Of a stretch of 64,000 nucleotides of DNA, positions 24,525 to 32,608 are shown piece after piece. The number at the start of each line of letters is the position of its first letter. Within the stretch, counting starts at the first letter, position 1. Origin of the DNA: Streptomyces sp. Act143 (GTDB lineage Bacteria > Actinomycetota > Actinomycetes > Streptomycetales > Streptomycetaceae); contig NZ_QFRX01000001.1 of assembly GCF_003143935.1 (NCBI RefSeq), positions 6,083,816 through 6,147,815 on the forward strand. Direction: 5' to 3'. The position numbers and the translations under genes are program-made. The notes below the pieces were generated by a model that saw only the letters and a program-made list of their open reading frames with translations, had not been told where the DNA came from and made no database searches.

Positions 24525-25864
24525 AGCCGGACCGGCTCGCCCGTCCCTTCGGGCCAGGCCGTCAGCGGGGTGAAGCCGCGGTGGCCGCACTCGCCGAAGA
24601 CCTTGACCGGGGCGCCGCCGGACAGCGCGACCAGGCGCCACAAGCCGGGGCGGGAGCGGGCGGTCGGCGTGAGCGGCAGCGCCGCGCCGTCGGCGTCCGC
24701 GAGCTGCCAGCCGTCGCCGTCCGGGGTCGGGACGACCTGGTCCAGGGTCACCGGGACCGAGTCGAGCCACGGATCGTCGCGCAGCGCGTCGCCGTAGCGG
24801 GCGGCGGCCTCCGACGCCGTCATCCCCGGCGGACGCAGGGAGGAGGGAGCCGGTGGTGCGAACTGCTCGCCCAGGGCCGCGCGCAACTGGCCCGCGCCCG
24901 GATACGCGGAGACCTCCGCCTCCAGGGACAGCCCCACCGGCAGGGCGAGTTCGGGGGCGCGGCCCGCGGCGCCGTAGGAGAGGAGCAGGGCGCTGCGGCC
25001 GGAGCCCGTGCCGTGCAACCAGATGCGGCGGGTGGTCAGGCGGGCGTCCGCCGTGTCGTACTGGGCGAGCACCAGCCAGTGGTCCCGTACCGGCGGGCCG
25101 TCCGCGGAGGCCGGCAGGCCGATGCGGGAACGGACCGTCGCCGCCAGGCCCTCCGGCAGGCGGTCGCGATGCAGCCAGCCCTGGTCCAGGAGGTGGAGGA
25201 GGGCGCACTCCTCCAGCAGCCGCACCGGCCAGCCGGGACCGGAGGCCGGGACCGCCCCCAGCTCCCGCACCCGTGCCGCCAGCCCGGAAGCCTGGGCGTC
25301 GACCATACGGGCCGCCGTCTCCTCCCACAGCCCGTACCCCGCCTGTTCGGCACCGGCCAGCCCGCCGCGCAACAGGTCCGCGAGGCGCTGCTCCAGCTCC
25401 GTCGCCCCCGCGGTGACCCGCTCGGCCCGGCGCTCCGCCCGACGCCGCGCCGCCTCCGGATCACCGGAACCGGACGACGCGGACTCCGCGGACTTCTTCT
25501 CCTCGGCGCGCCGCCTTCTCCCCTCTATCCACTGCTCCGCCCAGTCCGGCGCCTGCCCCGACGGCACCGCTCCGTCCTCGCCCGCCCAGAGCAGCAGCAG
25601 TCCGAGCGCGTGCTTGCACGGGAACTTCCGGCTCGGACAACTGCACTTGTACGCGGGCCCGGACACGTCCGCGATGTCCACGACCGTCTGATACGGCTTG
25701 CTGCCACTGCCCTTGCACAGCCCCCACACCGTCCCCTCGTCGGAACTCCCCGCCTCGGACCACGGCCCCGCCGCCCCGAGTTTGCTTCCCGCTTTGCGTG
25801 ACGCGGCGTCAGGCGCCAGTGCCAGCACCTGGTCCGCAGTCCAGCGCACCCCCTGCTGAGTCAT
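24518..25864 (-). CDS. SWIM zinc-finger protein of the MoxR/VWA cluster
   Basis: 448-residue protein with a SWIM zinc finger at 74-85 (C74-S-C76 ... C83-K-H85) within KCSCPSRKFPCKHALGLLLLWAG. A charged helical stretch (RRRRAEEKKSAE) and a large helical C-terminal part follow (LEQRLADLLRGGLAGAEQAGYGLWEETAARMVDAQASGLAARVREL). SWIM fingers bind DNA or protein. It resembles E. coli YehQ, encoded with MoxR (YehL), YehM and VWA (YehP) proteins. I chose the ATG at 25864 because a complete RecA-NDp-type promoter ends 7 nt before it, implying a leaderless mRNA and explaining the lack of a Shine-Dalgarno site. Confidence 0.9.
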   Translation of the reverse strand: MTQQGVRWTADQVLALAPDAASRKAGSKLGAAGPWSEAGSSDEGTVWGLCKGSGSKPYQTVVDIADVSGPAYKCSCPSRKFPCKHALGLLLLWAGEDGAVPSGQAPDWAEQWIEGRRRRAEEKKSAESASSGSGDPEAARRRAERRAERVTAGATELEQRLADLLRGGLAGAEQAGYGLWEETAARMVDAQASGLAARVRELGAVPASGPGWPVRLLEECALLHLLDQGWLHRDRLPEGLAATVRSRIGLPASADGPPVRDHWLVLAQYDTADARLTTRRIWLHGTGSGRSALLLSYGAAGRAPELALPVGLSLEAEVSAYPGAGQLRAALGEQFAPPAPSSLRPPGMTASEAAARYGDALRDDPWLDSVPVTLDQVVPTPDGDGWQLADADGAALPLTPTARSRPGLWRLVALSGGAPVKVFGECGHRGFTPLTAWPEGTGEPVRLC

Positions 25865-25871
25865 GTCCTCG

Positions 25872-25894
25872 ACGGTAGGTCCCACCACTGACAA
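25872..25894 (-). promoter_or_regulatory. RecA-NDp/PafBC-type promoter of the SWIM gene
   Basis: On the minus strand TTGTCAGTG (25894-25886), eight bases, TACCGT (25877-25872) agree with every specified base of tTGTCRgtg-N8-TAnnnT, the LexA-independent DNA-damage promoter of mycobacteria activated by PafBC. Only 7 nt separate the -10 from the ATG. Confidence 0.75.
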
Positions 25895-25966
25895 TCGGTC
25901 CGGCGACCGGGGCGGCCGGGCCGTCGGTGAGCGCGTTTCCGCAGGTCAGGGTGATTGTCAGTGGTG
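25883..25966. repeat. 14-bp inverted repeat spanning the divergent promoters
   Basis: CACCACTGACAATC (25883-25896) and its exact complement (25953-25966) lie 56 bp apart. Each copy contains the -35-like TTGTCAGTG block of one divergent promoter, so the repeat is explained by two mirrored activator sites. Confidence 0.85.
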
Positions 25967-25977
25967 TGGTGCAAGGT
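25955..25977 (+). promoter_or_regulatory. RecA-NDp/PafBC-like promoter of the MoxR operon
   Basis: TTGTCAGTG (25955-25963), eight bases, then CAAGGT (25972-25977). It differs from the TAnnnT -10 consensus at the first base only. Transcription would start about 45 nt before the ATG, leaving room for GGAGGGGG. Confidence 0.6.
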
Positions 25978-26030
25978 GGGTGCCAGATCCGAGAACGGCA
26001 GAACCGGCCGAGCTGGAGGGGGACTTCGCC

Positions 26031-27161
26031 ATGTCTGTGTCCGTTGAGCCGATGCCCGTCGAAACAGGGGAGACGACGTCTGCCCAGGCGTTGCGACCGC
26101 ACGCCGAGGACGCGTTCGCCGCCGAACTCACCGCGCTGGCCGCGCAGGACGACCGCCCGCGCCCGGCCCGCTGGAAGCTGTCGCCGTGGGCGGTGGCGAC
26201 GTACCTGCTGGGCGGCACCCTGCCCGACGGCACCGTGATCACACCGAAGTACGTGGGCCCGCGCCGCATCGTCGAGGTCGCCGTCACCACGCTCGCCACC
26301 GACCGCGCCCTGCTCCTGCTCGGCGTGCCCGGCACGGCGAAGACCTGGGTCTCCGAACATCTGGCCGCGGCGGTCAGCGGCGACTCGACCCTGCTGGTGC
26401 AGGGCACGGCCGGCACCCCGGAGGAGGCGATCCGGTACGGCTGGAACTACGCGCAACTGCTGGCGAACGGCCCGAGCCGGGACGCACTGGTGCCGAGCCC
26501 TGTCATGCGGGCCATGGCGGAGGGGATGACGGCGCGGGTGGAGGAGCTGACGCGCATCCCCGCCGACGTCCAGGACACGCTCATCACCATCCTGTCCGAA
26601 AAGACGCTGCCGATACCGGAGTTGGGACAGGAGGTGCAGGCCGTCCGCGGCTTCAACCTCATCGCCACGGCCAACGACCGCGACCGCGGGGTGAACGACC
26701 TCTCCAGCGCCCTGCGCCGCCGCTTCAACACGGTCGTGCTGCCGCTGCCGGAGAGCGTCGAGGCCGAGGTCGACATCGTCTCGCGGCGCGTCGACCAGAT
26801 CGGCCGCTCGCTCGACCTGCCCGCCGTGCCCGAGGGGATCGACGAGATCCGCCGCGTGGTGACCGTCTTCCGTGAGCTGCGCGACGGGGTCACGGCCGAC
26901 GGACGCACGAAGGTCAAGTCGCCCAGCGGCACGCTGTCGACGGCGGAGGCCATCTCCGTCGTCACCAACGGCCTCGCCCTGGCAGCCCACTTCGGGGACG
27001 GGGTGCTGCGCGCCGGTGACGTCGCCGCGGGCATCCTCGGCGCCGTCGTCCGCGATCCGGCGGCCGACCGGGTCGTCTGGCAGGAGTACCTGGAAGCGGT
27101 CGTCCGCGAGCGCGACGGCTGGACGGACTTCTACCGCGCGTGCCGCGAGGTGAGCGCGTGA
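26031..27161 (+). CDS. MoxR-family AAA+ ATPase (YehL-like)
   Basis: 376-residue AAA+ ATPase. Walker A is GVPGTAKT (98-105), with Ala replacing the more usual Gly, as in YehL-type MoxR proteins. Sensor 1 is IATAND (211-216) and the arginine-finger region SSALRRRF follows. The helix-2 insert and pre-sensor region lie between (QDTLITILSEKTLPIPE). MoxR ATPases act as chaperones together with VWA proteins, and a VWA gene lies three ORFs downstream. The ATG at 26031 has GGAGGGGG 6 nt upstream. The stop overlaps the GTG of a short Gly/Ser-rich ORF. The promoter is a DNA-damage type, divergent from the SWIM gene. Confidence 0.93.
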   Translation: MSVSVEPMPVETGETTSAQALRPHAEDAFAAELTALAAQDDRPRPARWKLSPWAVATYLLGGTLPDGTVITPKYVGPRRIVEVAVTTLATDRALLLLGVPGTAKTWVSEHLAAAVSGDSTLLVQGTAGTPEEAIRYGWNYAQLLANGPSRDALVPSPVMRAMAEGMTARVEELTRIPADVQDTLITILSEKTLPIPELGQEVQAVRGFNLIATANDRDRGVNDLSSALRRRFNTVVLPLPESVEAEVDIVSRRVDQIGRSLDLPAVPEGIDEIRRVVTVFRELRDGVTADGRTKVKSPSGTLSTAEAISVVTNGLALAAHFGDGVLRAGDVAAGILGAVVRDPAADRVVWQEYLEAVVRERDGWTDFYRACREVSA

Positions 27162-27325
27162 GCGGGGACGACCTGGGGTGGGGAAAGCCTGGCGGGGGCC
27201 AGGGAAGCGGCGGATCGGGAGGTTCGGGCGGCTCGGGGGGTTCCGGGGGTTCGGGCGGAGGCCAGGGATCGGCGGTCCCCGAGGGGAGGGGATGGCGTGG
27301 GAGGGGATGGCGTGACCGGGACTGA
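27158..27325 (+). CDS. Putative 55-residue Gly/Ser-repeat linker ORF
   Basis: GTG at 27158 overlaps the stop of the MoxR gene (GTGA), and the frame runs through 27325, past the start of the DUF5682 gene in another frame. The product is dominated by repeated GGS units and ends GRGWRGRGWRDRD. It may be a real small peptide, a device for translational coupling to the DUF5682 gene, or a vestige of a Gly/Ser N-terminal extension separated by a frameshift. No homolog is recognised. Confidence 0.35.
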   Translation: MSGDDLGWGKPGGGQGSGGSGGSGGSGGSGGSGGGQGSAVPEGRGWRGRGWRDRD

Positions 27326-29750
27326 CGGGGGCGGGGCCGGGGGCGGAGTGATCGGCGGGGAGCCGCTGCTGCTCGGCGTACGGCATCACGGGCCCGGGTC
27401 GGCCCGGGCGGTGCGGGCGGCGCTGGACGCGGCCCGGCCGGGGATCGTCCTGATCGAGGGCCCGCCCGAGGCCGACGCCCTGATCCCGCTGGCCGCCGGC
27501 GCGGACATGCGGCCACCGGTCGCCCTCCTCGCCCACGCCGTGGACGAGCCCGGCCGGTCGGCGTTCTGGCCGCTGGCCGAGTTCTCCCCGGAGTGGGTGG
27601 CGATGCGATGGGCCCTGGAGCACGAGGTCCCGGCCCGCTTCATCGACCTGCCGGCGACGCACTCGCTGGCGTGGGGGAGGGACCTGACCACTGACGGGAT
27701 CGAGGGGACTGACGGGTCCGACGGGACGGGGAACGCCGATGCGGTCGACGTGCGGGTCGACCCCCTCGCCGTGCTCGCCGACACGGCCGGGTACGACGAC
27801 CCCGAGCGCTGGTGGGAGGACGTCGTCGAGCATCGGGGCGGCGCCGGGGACGACGTGTTCGGGCCGTTCCTCGCGCTGGAAGAGGCCATGACGGCGCTGC
27901 GGGAGACGTACGGCCACGGGGGCCATGACAAGGACCTCGTGCGGGAGGCGTACATGCGCCTCCAAGTGCGCGCGGCACAGCGTGAGTTCCGGGGCGGGGT
28001 GGCCGTCGTCTGCGGGGCGTGGCATGTGCCCGCACTGCGCGGCCGGACGTCCGTCGCCGCCGACCGGGCGCTGCTGAAGGGGCTGCCGAAGGTCAAGACG
28101 GACATGACGTGGGTGCCGTGGACGCACCGCAGGCTGTCCCGGGTCAGCGGCTACGGCGCGGGCATCGACTCGCCGGGGTGGTACGGGCATCTGTTCACCG
28201 CGCCGGACCGGCCGATCGAGCGGTGGATGACCAAGGTGGCGGGGCTGCTGCGGGAGGAGGACCGGATCGTCTCCTCGGCCCACGTCATCGAGGCGGTGCG
28301 GCTGGCGGAGACGCTCGCGGCGATGCGCGGACGCCCGCTGGCCGGGCTGGGCGAGACCACCGACGCCGTGCGGGCGGTGATGTGCGAGGGCTCGGACGTG
28401 CCGCTGTCACTGGTGCACGACCGGCTGGTGGTCGGGGACGTGCTCGGTGAGGTGCCGCAGGGCGCGCCCGCGGTGCCGTTGCAGCGGGACCTCGACCGGG
28501 CGCAGCGCCGGCTGCGGCTCAAGCCGGAGGCGCTGGAGCGGGAGTTGGAGCTCGATCTGCGCAAGGAGATCGACTCCGCCCGCAGCAGGCTGCTGCACCG
28601 GTTGCGGCTGCTGGGCGTGGCGTGGGGTGAGCCGGTGACGTCGCGGGGGAGCACGGGCACGTTCCGGGAGACATGGCGGTTGCGCTGGGAGCCGGAGCTG
28701 GCCGTGCGGGTCGCCGAGGCCGGGGTGTGGGGGACGACCGTGCCCGCCGCGGCGACGGCCAAGGCGGAGGCGGACGCCGTCGGAGCGCCGGGTCTCGCCG
28801 ACGTCACCGCCCTCGCCGAGCGCTGTCTGCTGGCCGAACTCCCGGACGCCCTCCCCGTGGTGATGCAGGTCCTCGCCGACCGCGCGGCCCTGGACGCGGA
28901 CGTCGGCCATCTGGCCCAGGCGCTGCCCGCCCTGGTCCGTTCCCTGCGGTACGGCGATGTCCGCGGCACCGACACCCACGCCCTCGCCGAGGTCGCCGAG
29001 GGCCTCGCCGAGCGGATCTTCGTCGGCCTCCCGCCGGCCTGCGCCGCACTCGACGCGGACGCCGCCGCGGAGATGCGGAGCCATGTGGACGCGGTGCACG
29101 GGGCGGTGGGGCTGCTGGGGGACGCGACCGGGGCCGGCGGGGCGGACGGCCGTGGAGCGGGCGGGACGGAGCGGGCCCCGAACGCCCTCCGGGCCCGCTG
29201 GCGCTCCGTGCTGCGGGTGCTGGGGACGCGGGACGCCGTGCCGGGTGTCATCCGGGGGCGGGCCGTGCGGTTGCTGCTCGACGACGGGGAGCTGGGGCAG
29301 GACGAGGCGGCGCGGCTCATGGGGCTCGTGCTGTCGCCGGGCACGCCACCGGCGGACGCGGCGGCCTGGATCGAGGGTTTCGTCGGGGGGAGCGCCGGGG
29401 GCGGACTGCTGCTGGTGCACGACGAGCGGCTGCTCGGGCTCGTCGACGACTGGCTGACCGCGGTGCCCGCCGACGCGTTCACGGATGTGCTGCCGCTGCT
29501 GCGCAGGACCTTCTCGGCGTACGAGGCGGGGGTGCGACGGACCCTCGGTGAACTGGTCCGGCGGGGTCCGGGGAACGGGAGCGGCGTCGGCGCGGGCGCC
29601 GGCGGTGCCGGGATACCCGGCTTCGCGGCCGACCTCGACGGCGCGCGGGCGGACGCGGTGCTGCCGGTGGTGCGGCTGTTGCTGGGGCTGGACGGCGTTC
29701 CGGTCCTTCGGAACGCCGAGGACAACGACCTTGCGGGGGTGGGGACATGA
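27312..29750 (+). CDS. DUF5682 protein of the MoxR/VWA cluster
   Basis: 812-residue protein with the DUF5682 start LLGVRHHGPGSARAVRAALDAARPGIVLIEGPPEADALI, the block PPVALLAHAVDE ... FSPEWVAMRWALEHEVPARFIDLPA, and VVCGAWHVPAL further on. These resemble the TraB/PrgY-like or ChaN-like fold (conserved GxRHHGPGSA and EGPPEAD), so an enzymatic or heme/metal role has been suggested for such proteins; none is proven. The C-terminal half is helical. Two starts have equal Shine-Dalgarno matches, GTG at 27297 and GTG at 27312, because GGAGGGGATGGCGTG is duplicated; I use 27312. It resembles E. coli YehM in context. The stop overlaps the next ATG. Confidence 0.85.
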   Translation: MTGTDGGGAGGGVIGGEPLLLGVRHHGPGSARAVRAALDAARPGIVLIEGPPEADALIPLAAGADMRPPVALLAHAVDEPGRSAFWPLAEFSPEWVAMRWALEHEVPARFIDLPATHSLAWGRDLTTDGIEGTDGSDGTGNADAVDVRVDPLAVLADTAGYDDPERWWEDVVEHRGGAGDDVFGPFLALEEAMTALRETYGHGGHDKDLVREAYMRLQVRAAQREFRGGVAVVCGAWHVPALRGRTSVAADRALLKGLPKVKTDMTWVPWTHRRLSRVSGYGAGIDSPGWYGHLFTAPDRPIERWMTKVAGLLREEDRIVSSAHVIEAVRLAETLAAMRGRPLAGLGETTDAVRAVMCEGSDVPLSLVHDRLVVGDVLGEVPQGAPAVPLQRDLDRAQRRLRLKPEALERELELDLRKEIDSARSRLLHRLRLLGVAWGEPVTSRGSTGTFRETWRLRWEPELAVRVAEAGVWGTTVPAAATAKAEADAVGAPGLADVTALAERCLLAELPDALPVVMQVLADRAALDADVGHLAQALPALVRSLRYGDVRGTDTHALAEVAEGLAERIFVGLPPACAALDADAAAEMRSHVDAVHGAVGLLGDATGAGGADGRGAGGTERAPNALRARWRSVLRVLGTRDAVPGVIRGRAVRLLLDDGELGQDEAARLMGLVLSPGTPPADAAAWIEGFVGGSAGGGLLLVHDERLLGLVDDWLTAVPADAFTDVLPLLRRTFSAYEAGVRRTLGELVRRGPGNGSGVGAGAGGAGIPGFAADLDGARADAVLPVVRLLLGLDGVPVLRNAEDNDLAGVGT

Positions 29751-30163
29751 TGACCGAGCGGACGAGCGGGCCGGACGAACGCGCCGAGAAGGCGGGCGAG
29801 TTGACGGTCCGGCAGCAGGCGGCGGGGACGACGGCCGAAGGACGGCCGGCGGTGAGGGTGCGGGTGATGCCGCTCTGGGCGCGGCCTTCGGCGGAACCGG
29901 AAGAGCCGGGATGGTCCATGGCAGGGCCACCGGCGGCGGAACGGGCCCGGTCCGGTCACCCGCTGCCCGACCTCGTCCGGGCGGAGTGGCTGGGATGCGC
30001 GCAGGGTTCGGTGGGACGGCCAGTGCGTGAGCAGGCTCCGGCGGAGTGGCTGGGGTGCGCGCAGGGTCCGGTGGGGCGGCCAGTGCGTGAGCAGGCTCCG
30101 GCGGAGTGGCTGGGGTGCGTGCAGGGTTCGGCGGATCGGTCTTTCTCAGGAGTCGGCGTATGA
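29747..30163 (+). CDS. Putative 138-residue repeat protein between DUF5682 and VWA genes
   Basis: Starts at an ATG overlapping the DUF5682 stop and ends with TGA overlapping the VWA start (ATGA), so it is coupled on both sides. Codons are GC-rich at the third position. The N-terminal half is charged and Pro/Ala-rich. The C-terminal half is 2.6 copies of a 20-residue unit, AEWLGCAQGSVGRPVREQAP, coded by exact 60-bp repeats. Each unit has one Cys. I do not recognise a family. It could be a short spacer protein or a repeat expansion within a linker ORF. Confidence 0.5.
   Translation: MMTERTSGPDERAEKAGELTVRQQAAGTTAEGRPAVRVRVMPLWARPSAEPEEPGWSMAGPPAAERARSGHPLPDLVRAEWLGCAQGSVGRPVREQAPAEWLGCAQGPVGRPVREQAPAEWLGCVQGSADRSFSGVGV
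29981..30136. repeat. 60-bp tandem repeats
   Basis: Units start at 29981, 30041 and 30101 (the last partial, to about 30136), each beginning GCGGAGTGGCTGGG. Copies 1 and 2 differ at about three bases. The period keeps the reading frame. Confidence 0.9.
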
Positions 30164-31326
30164 CGGTCGAGGCACTGGACCTGGGGCAGGAGCGGCTGCG
30201 GCGATGGCGGCTGGTGCTCGGCGGGGACGCGGCGGACGGCACCGGTTGCACGCTCGCCGGACGGGACGCCGCGATGGACGGGGCCCTGGCCGCGCTGTAC
30301 GGGAAGGGGGACCGGCAGGGGCAGCAGCAGGGACGGGACCGTTCCGCGGGTCTGGGGGCGTCGGCGCCGTCCGTGGCGCGCTGGCTCGGCGACATCCGGA
30401 CGTACTTCCCGTCCTCGGTCGTGCAGGTGATGCAGCGCGACGCCATCGAGCGGCTCGGCCTCGCCACGCTGCTGCTGGAGCCGGAGATGCTGGAGGCGGT
30501 GGAGGCCGACGTCCATCTCGTCGGCACGCTGCTCTCGCTCAACAAGGCGATGCCGGAGACGACGAAGGAGACGGCGCGGGCGGTCGTGCGCAAGGTCGTC
30601 GAGGACCTGGAGAAGCGGCTCGCCACCCGCACCAGGGCCACCCTCACCGGCGCCCTCGACCGCAGCGCCCGTATCAGCAGGCCCCGTCACCAGGACATCG
30701 ACTGGAACCGCACGATCGCGGCCAACCTCAAGCACTACCTGCCGCAGTACCGGACGATCGTCCCCGAGCGGCTCATCGGCTACGGGCGGGCGTCGCAGTC
30801 GGTGAAGAAGGAAGTCGTCCTCTGCATCGACCAGTCGGGGTCCATGGCGGCGTCGGTCGTGTACGCGTCCGTGTTCGGGGCGGTGCTCGCCTCCATGCGG
30901 TCGATCAGCACCCGGCTCGTCGTCTTCGACACCGCGGTCGTCGACCTCACCGATCAGCTCGACGACCCGGTCGACGTCCTCTTCGGCACCCAGCTCGGCG
31001 GCGGCACGGACATCAACCGGGCGCTCGCGTACTGCCAGTCGCAGATCACCCGCCCCGCGGACACGGTGGTCGTGCTGATCAGCGACCTCTACGAGGGCGG
31101 CATACGCGACGAGATGCTCAAGCGGGTCGCGGCGATGAAAGCGTCGGGGGTGCAGTTCGTGGCGCTGCTCGCGCTGTCCGACGAGGGGGCGCCGGCCTAT
31201 GACAGGGAGCACGCGGCCGCGCTCGCCGCGCTGGGTGCGCCGGCCTTCGCCTGTACGCCGGACCTGTTCCCGGAGGTGATGGCCGCGGCGATCGAGAAAC
31301 GGCCGATTCCGGTGCCGGAGGGGTGA
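30160..31326 (+). CDS. VWA-domain protein (YehP-like), partner of MoxR
   Basis: 388-residue protein with a helical N-terminal half (WLGDIRTYFPSSVVQVMQRDAIERLGLATLLLEPEMLEAVEADVHLVGTLLSL) and a C-terminal von Willebrand A domain. The metal site is intact: DQSGS (D224, S226, S228), a Thr in GGGTDINRAL (T283) and Asp309 in LISDLYEGG. MoxR AAA ATPases typically remodel targets with such VWA proteins. The start is the ATG at 30160 with CAGGAGT upstream, overlapping the previous ORF's stop. It ends the operon that begins with the damage-type promoter. Confidence 0.92.
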   Translation: MTVEALDLGQERLRRWRLVLGGDAADGTGCTLAGRDAAMDGALAALYGKGDRQGQQQGRDRSAGLGASAPSVARWLGDIRTYFPSSVVQVMQRDAIERLGLATLLLEPEMLEAVEADVHLVGTLLSLNKAMPETTKETARAVVRKVVEDLEKRLATRTRATLTGALDRSARISRPRHQDIDWNRTIAANLKHYLPQYRTIVPERLIGYGRASQSVKKEVVLCIDQSGSMAASVVYASVFGAVLASMRSISTRLVVFDTAVVDLTDQLDDPVDVLFGTQLGGGTDINRALAYCQSQITRPADTVVVLISDLYEGGIRDEMLKRVAAMKASGVQFVALLALSDEGAPAYDREHAAALAALGAPAFACTPDLFPEVMAAAIEKRPIPVPEG

Positions 31327-31505
31327 TGTGGCGACCCGGTGACCGTCGACTCCGTCCAGCAAAAGGGACATGAGTACCCATCGGTAACAGGGGGCTTGCG
31401 CAACCTCCGTACTTACGTGCGAGTATCGACGCCTCTTCAGCGTCGCGTCGGCGCGTGGCTCTTCACGCGTGACGTGTTCCGCCGCACGGGAGGACCCACC
31501 CCCTG

Positions 31506-32471
31506 TTGACCTGGTCAGCCGCTCTGCCCGGTGCCGCTCTGCGCGTGTTGCGCACGGCGGCAGGTCGGCGTGCGCTGCAAGTGGTCCTGCTGGTGGGCGG
31601 GTTGTTCGCGCTCGGGTTCCTCTGCGGGGAGCGGGCGACCGCGGCGGAGGGAGTGCCGACGCCGACGTCCCGTGTGGTCGCGTCCGCACCGACGCCTGAA
31701 GCGCACCCGACCGCACCGCTGCCCGACCTCACGGACCTCACGGACGACACGGACGACACGGTCAAGCACGTCGTGGACGTGGACGCATCGGGCGTCGTGG
31801 ACGTCGTGGACGTCCTGGGTGTCGAGGACAAGGTGCTCCGCCCGGCGACCGAGCACGTCGTCGGTGCCGTGGACGGCAAGGTCGTACAGCCGGTCGGGGA
31901 CCTCGTGGAGACGGTCACGGATCAGCTGGCCGAGGCGCAGGCGCAGTTGCCTTCGGTGCCGCCCCTGTCGTCGTTGCCGAGCCTGCCGTCGTTCCCGTCC
32001 GTGCCCGAGTTGCCGACGCTGCCGGAAGCCCCCGAGCTGCCGGTGGTGCCGGAGTTGCCGGGGCAGACCTTGCCGGCGCCGGTCGCGGCGACGCCGCGGC
32101 CGGACGCACCGGCCGACGGCCCGGCCGGCGGGCAGGACTCTGACAAGGCGAGGACGAGCAGGGACGGCGGTGCGTACGGCCCGTCGTCCGTCGGCGGTTC
32201 CCCCGCCACGGGTACGACGGCCAAGGTGCACGGGCACCGTGGCGCCGCGAAGGGCGGGTACGCCCCCGTGCACCAGGCGCCCACGGGTGACCAGGACGGG
32301 GTGCTGGGCCACCGGCCCGGCGTGGACAACGGCTCGCCGCGGCACGGCGACGCACAGGCCGCGTCCCTGAGCGACCGGGCACCGCTGCGGCTCGTGCCCG
32401 GCGGCGTCGCGCGCACCGACGCGGACGGCACCCGGGAGCGGCACCGGGACATCCCGGTTTCCCCGGCCTAG
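31506..32471 (+). CDS. Secreted low-complexity protein, unknown function
   Basis: 321-residue exported protein. An N-terminal hydrophobic segment (ALQVVLLVGGLFALGFLCG, cleavage near ATAAEG) is followed by an acidic Asp/Val repeat region (LTDLTDDTDDTVKHVVDVDASGVVDVVDVLGVED), a Pro/Leu/Ser region with repeated SLPSLPSFPSVPELPTLPEAPELPV, and a Gly/His-rich tail. No known domain is seen. The TTG at 31506 is used because it gives a signal sequence and GGGAGGA lies upstream. It is followed by a second secreted repeat protein, so the two may form a surface pair. Extreme composition means homologs would be hard to detect. Confidence 0.7.
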   Translation: MTWSAALPGAALRVLRTAAGRRALQVVLLVGGLFALGFLCGERATAAEGVPTPTSRVVASAPTPEAHPTAPLPDLTDLTDDTDDTVKHVVDVDASGVVDVVDVLGVEDKVLRPATEHVVGAVDGKVVQPVGDLVETVTDQLAEAQAQLPSVPPLSSLPSLPSFPSVPELPTLPEAPELPVVPELPGQTLPAPVAATPRPDAPADGPAGGQDSDKARTSRDGGAYGPSSVGGSPATGTTAKVHGHRGAAKGGYAPVHQAPTGDQDGVLGHRPGVDNGSPRHGDAQAASLSDRAPLRLVPGGVARTDADGTRERHRDIPVSPA

Positions 32472-32608
32472 GACGGACGCCCGCACCCCGCTGCCCATCC
32501 GGCGCGCGGGGGCGGCACAGGTCTGCCCGACCGTCCAGCCGTCCGAAGCCCGGCAACCCCTGTCGCTCAGGGCCTTCGGACCACCCCTCCCAAGGATCTG
32601 ACGTACCC

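Noticed and set aside
31118..31403. Minus-strand ORFs at the VWA 3' end
   Set aside because: Short, Arg/Pro-rich and antisense to a conserved VWA domain; no start signals.
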